Shown: positions 1 to 3,878 of the stretch, piece by piece
Layout: each line of letters begins with the position of its first letter
Position numbering within the stretch: the stretch's first letter is position 1
NCBI GenBank assembly: GCA_902773395.1
Contig: CACYEJ010000263.1
Location: 1-5,549 of the forward strand
Direction: 5' to 3'
DNA length: 5,549 nucleotides
Origin: an uncultured Ruminococcus sp.
Lineage (GTDB): Bacteria > Bacillota_A > Clostridia > Oscillospirales > Acutalibacteraceae
Position numbers and translations under genes: made by a program
The notes under the pieces: model-generated
Seen by the model: only the letters and a program-made list of their open reading frames with translations
What the model was told of the DNA's origin: nothing
The model's database searches: none

Positions 1-17
1 AATCTTCACAAACCTAT

Positions 18-42
18 GTTTTCAGTTCATTGTACTGAAAGC
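18..42. repeat. Inverted repeat, 9-base arms
   Basis: Arms GTTTTCAGT (18-26) and ACTGAAAGC (34-42) are complementary except at one position, with the 7-base spacer TCATTGT. The repeat sits at the predicted start of the leftward transcript, so it could be a 5' hairpin or an operator. No T-run follows on either strand, so it does not look like an intrinsic terminator. The function is unknown. Confidence 0.4.
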
Positions 43-50
43 TTAATTAT

Positions 51-79
51 ATGATATTATATTTCAAATTGTTTGTCAA
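51..79 (-). promoter_or_regulatory. Leftward sigma-A promoter for a gene beyond the left edge
   Basis: On the minus strand the sequence reads TTGACA (79 to 74), a 17-base spacer, then TATCAT (56 to 51). This is a perfect -35 and a 5/6 match to the -10 at ideal spacing. Transcription would start near base 44 and run out of the window. No start codon with a ribosome site is visible on the minus strand in bases 1-44, so the gene it serves begins off-window. The AT-rich setting inflates chance -10 matches, but the exact -35 at correct spacing makes this credible. Confidence 0.55.
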
Positions 80-81
80 TA

Positions 82-94
82 GTGTACTTTACAC
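82..94. promoter_or_regulatory. Operator-like palindrome GTGTA-CTT-TACAC
   Basis: This is a perfect 5-base inverted repeat around a 3-base centre, three bases upstream of the -35 of the leftward promoter. Its position and symmetry suit a dimeric regulator acting on that promoter. No specific regulator can be named, and palindromes this short occur by chance. Confidence 0.35.
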
Positions 95-189
95 CTGTAT
101 TAAGTATCGTATAAATTTTCCTGACAATAAGTCATAACCACCAATTCTGAGGTTTATTGACAATACATATTCACATAAAAAGACAACCC

Positions 190-218
190 TTGACAATCAC
201 GTCAAATTCATTTATACT
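190..218 (+). promoter_or_regulatory. Sigma-A promoter of the DUF6472-like / methionine gamma-lyase operon
   Basis: TTGACA (190-195), a 17-base spacer and TATACT (213-218) give a near-consensus housekeeping promoter. Transcription is predicted to start near base 225, about 24 bases before the ATG at 249. The -35 overlaps a small palindrome, TTGAC (190-194) and GTCAA (201-205), and is the third of three TGACAAT copies in the upstream region. Both could bear on regulation. It is the only convincing promoter before the two rightward genes. Confidence 0.8.
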
Positions 219-235
219 GATATACGAAAAATGTT

Positions 236-243
236 GAGAGGTG
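236..243 (+). promoter_or_regulatory. Ribosome binding site that fixes the start at 249
   Basis: GAGAGGTG ends five bases before the ATG at 249. An earlier in-frame ATG at 231 lies almost at the predicted transcription start and has no ribosome site, so 249 is the better start. Confidence 0.7.
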
Positions 244-248
244 ATAAT

Positions 249-431
249 ATGAGCGAAAAAAACAATTGTGATTACTGCGTAAATTATTCTTACAACGAAG
301 AATATGAGTGTTATGAATGTTCTGTAAATCTTGACGAGGACGAGTATTACCGCTATACTCAAGGACATTTTAAAAGCTGCCCGTATTTCAGAATGGGCGA
401 TGAATACAAAATTGTACAAAAGCAAAATTAA
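249..431 (+). CDS. Small Cys-rich protein, DUF6472-like
   Basis: This is a 60-residue acidic protein with no signal peptide or membrane segment, so probably cytoplasmic. It has two CxxC pairs (C7/C10 and C21/C24) and a fifth cysteine in a CPYF motif (C44), separated by a stretch rich in Asp, Glu and Tyr (residues 13-36). The pattern CDYCxNY, NLDEDEYxRY, CPYFRxGDEYKIVxKQ is what I remember of the DUF6472 family of clostridial proteins, whose function is unknown. This assignment is from memory and was not searched. The paired cysteines suggest a bound metal such as zinc, or redox sensitivity; that is inference. It is the first gene of an operon, and its TAA shares one base with an ATG of the next frame (TAATG, 429-433), so the two genes are translated close together. 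The start at 249 was chosen for its ribosome site. Confidence 0.85.
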   Translation: MSEKNNCDYCVNYSYNEEYECYECSVNLDEDEYYRYTQGHFKSCPYFRMGDEYKIVQKQN

Positions 432-435
432 TGAT

Positions 436-440
436 AGGAA
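436..440 (+). promoter_or_regulatory. Ribosome binding site favouring the enzyme start at 449
   Basis: AGGAA ends eight bases before the ATG at 449. The alternative ATG at 431, which overlaps the upstream stop, has no purine-rich site ahead of it and could only be reached by coupled re-initiation. Confidence 0.55.
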
Positions 441-448
441 TATGTGTT

Positions 449-1741
449 ATGGATAATCAGATGTATAATAAGCTTGGTATCTGCGATGAAGTAATTGATT
501 TCAGCGAAAAGGTACTTGATGAATTAAATGAACGTTTTGCAAAAATAGACGAAGTTGCCGAGTACAATCAGTTAAAAGTGATTTCGGCAATGCAGCAGAA
601 CAGAGTGAATGCCGCCTGCTTTGCTGCCACAACAGGTTACGGATACGATGATGTAGGACGTGATAACCTCGAACGTGTTTATGCTGCCTGCTTCGGCACG
701 CAAGCCGCTCTAGTAAGACCTCAAATTACTTGCGGAACACATGCTCTTTCAGTAGCTCTCACGGCGATACTGCGTCCGGGTGACGAGCTTCTCTCCCCTG
801 TCGGCAAGCCGTATGACACGCTCGAAGAGGTTATTGGAATACGTGAATCCAAATGCTCCCTAAAGGAATTCGGCATTACCTACGCTCAGGTTGACCTGCT
901 TGAAAACGGAGAATTCGACTATGACGGCATAAAAGCCGCAATCAACGAGAAAACAAAAATGGTAACAATTCAGCGTTCAAAGGGCTATCAGACACGCCCC
1001 ACCTTCTCGGTAAAGCAAATCGGTGAGCTGATATCATTTGTAAAATCTATAAAGCCGGATATAATCTGTAGGGTTGACAACTGCTACGGAGAATTTGTCG
1101 AAAAAACAGAACCCTCAAACGTGGGCGCTGATATGATAGTAGGCTCATTGATTAAGAATCCCGGCGGCGGACTTGCTCCGATAGGCGGCTATATCTGCGG
1201 TACATCTGAGTGCGTAGAAAAATGTGCCTACCGTTTGAGTGCCCCCGGTCTAGGGCAGGAAGTAGGTGCAAATTTGGGAATTATGCCTGCCTTTTATCAG
1301 GGCTTTTTCATGTCGCCGACCGTTGTAGCCGGAGCATTGAAGGGCGCTGTATTTGCAAGCCGCTGCTATGAGAAGCTTGGATTTAAGGTGGTGCCCGGTT
1401 CGGACGAAAGCCGTCACGATATCATTCAGGCGGTAGAGCTTGGCTCAAAGGAGAGAATGATTGCTTTCTGCAAGGGAATTCAGGCTGCCGCTCCCGTTGA
1501 CAGCTACGTTACTCCCGAACCGTGGGCAATGCCGGGTTACGACTCCGAGGTTATCATGGCGGCTGGTGCGTTCGTGCAGGGTTCGTCAATTGAGCTTAGT
1601 GCAGACGGTCCCATACGTGAACCGTATGCCGTATATTTTCAAGGCGGACTCACTTGGTATCATGCAAAGCTGGGTATTATGATGTCGATACAAAAGCTCT
1701 ATGAAGCTGATTTGATTGACAAAAATTCTATTTCAGAATAA
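449..1741 (+). CDS. Methionine gamma-lyase family PLP enzyme (YnbB / 'aluminium resistance' family)
   Basis: This 430-residue protein is complete and of normal length for the family. It is a fold-type I, pyridoxal-phosphate enzyme of the group related to methionine gamma-lyase and B. subtilis YnbB, also annotated as aluminium resistance protein. Counting from base 449, the family N-terminus EYNQLKVISAMQ is at 38-49, the cofactor loop TCGTHALS at 94-101, the Asp expected to contact the pyridine nitrogen is D210 in RVDNCYGEF, and the likely Schiff-base lysine is K236 in SLIKNPGGG. The conserved tail GPIREPYAVYFQGGLTWYHA is also present. All key residues look intact. The family is expected to cleave C-S bonds of sulfur amino acids in the cytoplasm, but the true substrate is poorly established, so neither methionine nor aluminium should be taken as proven. 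The gene follows the Cys-rich protein with 17 bases between them. A start at 431 would add six residues (MIGICV) but lacks a ribosome site. Confidence 0.9.
   Translation: MDNQMYNKLGICDEVIDFSEKVLDELNERFAKIDEVAEYNQLKVISAMQQNRVNAACFAATTGYGYDDVGRDNLERVYAACFGTQAALVRPQITCGTHALSVALTAILRPGDELLSPVGKPYDTLEEVIGIRESKCSLKEFGITYAQVDLLENGEFDYDGIKAAINEKTKMVTIQRSKGYQTRPTFSVKQIGELISFVKSIKPDIICRVDNCYGEFVEKTEPSNVGADMIVGSLIKNPGGGLAPIGGYICGTSECVEKCAYRLSAPGLGQEVGANLGIMPAFYQGFFMSPTVVAGALKGAVFASRCYEKLGFKVVPGSDESRHDIIQAVELGSKERMIAFCKGIQAAAPVDSYVTPEPWAMPGYDSEVIMAAGAFVQGSSIELSADGPIREPYAVYFQGGLTWYHAKLGIMMSIQKLYEADLIDKNSISE
1721..1739 (-). terminator. Weak possible terminator for the leftward zinc-ribbon operon
   Basis: On the minus strand, ATTCT, a GAAAT loop and AGAAT are followed by a run of T (complement of 1721-1725). 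The stem has only five pairs, four of them A-T, so it is marginal. It begins 12 bases after the stop of the zinc-ribbon gene and lies in the last codons of the convergent enzyme gene. No better candidate is visible for this operon. Confidence 0.25.
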
Positions 1742-1750
1742 CAATACAAA

Positions 1751-3064
1751 TCAATAATCCCCGTTACTCCTCGTCAATTCTTCAAAATCAACTCCAAATT
1801 CAAAAGAATCTCCCTGATGTGCCGCAAACACATCGGGGTTTTGTCTATTCTGATAAACATGGTCATAAGACGTAGACGCCTCAACAAATCCGCCTGTGTT
1901 CGTATTATAAACATTCACATCTCGAATCATCTCAGACTGCATATTCGCAACCCTGTTGTGAGAAGCCGCATTATCTGATATCATCTGATGCTGTATATTT
2001 GAAGTATAGGCTTGTGTATCCGCTATAATTTTCGAGCTTCTGTCCATTGAAGCAGCCTGATTCTGAGCAATGCCGGCAAGTGCATTTTGTGCTAAAGCAA
2101 TTGCATCGGCTTTCGACTGTTCCATTCCCGGAAGGAAATTCAAAGTTTGGTTTATTCTGTTAAACTCTTCCATTGCCCTGTTATATACAGACTCCAAACA
2201 CAGAAGCGTAAGCTCATACTGCGTTATCCAGAAATGTTCCTCAACCTGCTGCTGTACCATTCTCGGCATCATACGCATTCCAAACATACCCGGAGCCGGT
2301 GCCATTTGCAGCGATGAAGCAACTTTAGCTTTTGACATCTGAATAACACGAGTTTCAGATACAGCTGCTACTCTTTGTCCGCTGCCGTCTGTTCCTCTGT
2401 AGGTTCTGCCTGCCCATTCTGTATTGACATTGTAGAAGCCTTTTGATGTGAAATTATTTGCTATTTGTCTATGTCGTGCAAGCTCGGTGCTGTCGGCGTT
2501 TTTCTCGCTGAGTATTGAGAGAGTATTTGCTCCGGTGCTTTGCGCAAGAAAATTACAGTAATCCTTTGCAGACATATACGATTTCAGCCGCAGAAAAGAC
2601 GGACTATTTCTATTTACTCTAAAATCATCTAAAGCCCCTTGAAGCTGAGCGTTTTGCGGTATCGGCTCAATATGCTTATAGAAGCACTCCCCGGCATAGA
2701 ATATCTTTGCAGAATTGTCCGGTGCAGTAAATACAATTGCCGGCACAAGCGGATTGCTCACCATATCGGTTCGTTCATAGAGGAACTTACACTCATACTT
2801 CCAGTTTTTAGGAATGTAGCTTTTTATTAGCGGTCTGTTTCGTGTAATGCTTTCAGTTGGTACGGTAAGGTAATCAACCTGCCCTCTGCCTAAAGGCGGC
2901 ATCAGAACAGGCTGCACGGAAGCAGATTGAACCGAAGCAGACGATACATTGTTTTTCGGGTGCATTTTATATTTTGTACCGCAAAGTTTGCATTGTGTTA
3001 TAGATTCCCTCTCGTTCCACATTATCACAGCATTACATTTTGGACATACAATTCTCTTAGACAT
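1751..3064 (-). CDS. Zinc-ribbon protein of unknown function
   Basis: This is a complete 437-residue protein with no signal peptide or convincing membrane span, so probably cytoplasmic. The N-terminus is a zinc ribbon with CPKC (C7, C10) and CKLC (C25, C28) in the spacing CxxC-x14-CxxC. A Ser/Val/Gln/Pro linker (about 36-62) follows, then a mixed domain (about 76-250) with IPKNWKY and a later TAPDNSA segment, then a Met/Pro/Gly-rich stretch (252-270). An Ala/Gln/Asn-rich, probably helical region follows (about 310-380). A C-terminal module (384-432) contains NVYNT, YDHVYQN and FGVDFEEL; I recall similar YDHVY/YDHVW endings in other bacterial proteins without a known role. The start has a strong AGGAGGG site (3071-3077, six bases away). 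It is the second gene of an operon with the lipoprotein, 14 bases downstream. Its last codons contain the terminator of the opposing operon. The zinc ribbon may bind protein or nucleic acid; nothing more specific can be supported. Confidence 0.85.
   Translation of the reverse strand: MSKRIVCPKCNAVIMWNERESITQCKLCGTKYKMHPKNNVSSASVQSASVQPVLMPPLGRGQVDYLTVPTESITRNRPLIKSYIPKNWKYECKFLYERTDMVSNPLVPAIVFTAPDNSAKIFYAGECFYKHIEPIPQNAQLQGALDDFRVNRNSPSFLRLKSYMSAKDYCNFLAQSTGANTLSILSEKNADSTELARHRQIANNFTSKGFYNVNTEWAGRTYRGTDGSGQRVAAVSETRVIQMSKAKVASSLQMAPAPGMFGMRMMPRMVQQQVEEHFWITQYELTLLCLESVYNRAMEEFNRINQTLNFLPGMEQSKADAIALAQNALAGIAQNQAASMDRSSKIIADTQAYTSNIQHQMISDNAASHNRVANMQSEMIRDVNVYNTNTGGFVEASTSYDHVYQNRQNPDVFAAHQGDSFEFGVDFEELTRSNGDY
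1812..1842 (+). terminator. Rho-independent terminator of the rightward operon, inside the opposing gene
   Basis: CCCTGATGTG (1812-1821) pairs with CACATCGGGG (1829-1838) in an unbroken 10-pair stem with one G-T pair and a 7-base loop. TTTTGTCT follows on the plus strand. It lies about 70 bases after the stop of the methionine gamma-lyase-family gene. On the minus strand the same bases encode residues about 408-418 of the zinc-ribbon protein, and no T-run follows the stem there, so it should act only on rightward transcription. The T-run is short (four, then interrupted), which lowers certainty. Confidence 0.6.
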
Positions 3065-3078
3065 GATTATCCCTCCTG

Positions 3079-3534
3079 TTAATATTCTTCTTCATTTGAA
3101 AATAATATTAGAATCTCATTCACATTATCATAACCATTTACATTATAACGCTTACCGTTTTTCACCAGTCTTTTATACTCAAATCTAACAGTATGCGTAT
3201 CTCCATTTGACATTACAAATGTTATTATATCGTCGTAATCATCAACCGCCATTTCTGATTCAGACACAATTTCAATTTCATTAAGAGCGTTTTTAAGGCT
3301 GTCTATTATCTCTTTATCTTCTGTTTCAAATATAGCGGAATACTCATAGTTTCTTTGATAAATTACCTTTATCGGGTCATCAATATTTTCATCGAACACG
3401 CTTACATCGTATGCAGGTTTTGTTTGCGAAATATCGTTTTTGTTCGAAGAGTTGAACTTATCGTTTTTCGAACAGCCAGAGAAGAAAATTGTCGAGAGAA
3501 CAACAAAGCTAATCAATATAAATATATGTTTCAA
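3079..3534 (-). CDS. Putative lipoprotein of unknown function, TTG start
   Basis: This 151-residue protein has a lipoprotein signal: a short basic start (MKH), a hydrophobic segment (4-18) and the lipobox FSGC, with the lipidated cysteine at C21. The mature protein would be tethered to the outer face of the membrane by a Ser/Asn/Lys/Asp-rich linker (22-38). The remainder (about 50-145) is acidic and looks like a small alpha/beta domain: a strand, a helix (EDKEIIDSLKNALNEIE), then strands ITFVMSNGDTHTVRFEY and GKRYNVNGYD. The pattern recalls small clostridial lipoproteins of unknown role, but I cannot name a family. The start codon is TTG: AAGGAAG (3542-3548) ends seven bases before it, and there is no in-frame ATG until well past the signal sequence. 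It is the first gene of an operon with the zinc-ribbon gene, and its promoter lies just upstream (3571-3599). Confidence 0.8.
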   Translation of the reverse strand: MKHIFILISFVVLSTIFFSGCSKNDKFNSSNKNDISQTKPAYDVSVFDENIDDPIKVIYQRNYEYSAIFETEDKEIIDSLKNALNEIEIVSESEMAVDDYDDIITFVMSNGDTHTVRFEYKRLVKNGKRYNVNGYDNVNEILILFSNEEEY

Positions 3535-3541
3535 GTTTCAT

Positions 3542-3548
3542 CTTCCTT
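3542..3548 (-). promoter_or_regulatory. Ribosome binding site for the TTG start
   Basis: On the minus strand, AAGGAAG ends seven bases before the TTG at 3534-3532. An ATG at 3541-3539 directly abuts this site in another frame and reaches a stop after ten codons, so it is unlikely to be the real start. Confidence 0.6.
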
Positions 3549-3570
3549 CATTACAACTAAGATTAGATTT

Positions 3571-3599
3571 ATTATAGCATAGTATTTAAAAATATTCAA
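3571..3599 (-). promoter_or_regulatory. Extended -10 sigma-A promoter of the lipoprotein operon
   Basis: On the minus strand, TTGAAT (3599 to 3594), a 17-base spacer ending in TGC, and a perfect TATAAT (3576 to 3571) form an extended -10 promoter. Transcription is predicted to start near 3564, about 30 bases before the TTG start of the lipoprotein. It lies downstream of the terminator of the surface-protein operon, so the two minus-strand units are separately transcribed. Confidence 0.75.
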
Positions 3600-3642
3600 C
3601 AATCGCTCTTTATTTATTATAAAAAATTCACAATTTAATTGC

Positions 3643-3676
3643 AAAAAAACGGCAGACAACATATGCTGTCCACCGT
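3643..3676 (-). terminator. Strong rho-independent terminator of the surface-protein / small-peptide operon
   Basis: On the minus strand, ACGGTGGACAGC pairs with GTTGTCTGCCGT in a 12-pair stem with three G-T pairs and a four-base loop. Seven T follow directly (complement of 3643-3649). It begins 46 bases after the stop of the 42-residue peptide gene, so that peptide belongs to the same transcript as the upstream surface protein. Confidence 0.85.
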
Positions 3677-3721
3677 TTGACGTGTATTAACACAAATAGT
3701 TAAATTAAGAATATATAAAAA

Positions 3722-3850
3722 TTATTCCTCTTCGAACTCTTCTTCATAGCCGCCTTCGCCTGCGCCGCCGAGACTTGTAGTGATAACATCTTCTGAATCA
3801 AAGCAAATTATCTCAAGCTCAGCCTCTTCATACAAGCTTCTGATATCCAT
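3722..3850 (-). CDS. 42-residue acidic, glycine-rich small protein
   Basis: This gene runs from ATG (3850-3848) to TAA (3724-3722) and has a near-perfect ribosome site, AAGGAGG (complement of 3859-3865), eight bases before the ATG. The product starts MDIRSLYEEAELEII, carries one cysteine (C16), then SEDVITTS (19-26), a Gly-rich stretch with two GG pairs (28-29 and 33-34), and a very acidic end, EEEFEEE. It has no signal peptide or membrane segment. I recall many short clostridial proteins with an E-I-x-x-F-x-x-E-D-V-I-T-T-S core and a Gly/Asp/Glu tail, all of unknown function; this is memory, not a search. It lies 28 bases after the surface-protein gene and is followed by a strong terminator. 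It could be a precursor or signalling peptide or a partner of the surface protein, but none of these is shown by the sequence. Confidence 0.75.
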   Translation of the reverse strand: MDIRSLYEEAELEIICFDSEDVITTSLGGAGEGGYEEEFEEE

Positions 3851-3878
3851 AATAAATTCCTCCTTACAGTGTATTCAA

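Noticed and set aside
18..42. Inverted repeat as an intrinsic terminator
   Set aside because: No T-run follows it on either strand, and the stem is AT-rich.
157..162. A second TTGACA as a possible -35
   Set aside because: No -10-like sequence lies 16-18 bases downstream; the copy at 190 has a proper partner.
171..425. Minus-strand open frame rich in hydrophobic residues
   Set aside because: It overlaps the well-supported Cys-rich gene and its promoter, and no ribosome site was noted for it. Its hydrophobicity is the expected mirror of Asp/Glu/Tyr codons.
1461..1682. A second plus-strand frame inside the enzyme gene
   Set aside because: It lies wholly within the conserved PLP enzyme in another frame and gives a low-complexity Arg/Leu/Pro product.
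3539..3541. ATG as the lipoprotein start on the minus strand
   Set aside because: It is out of frame with the lipoprotein, stops after ten codons, and directly abuts the ribosome site.
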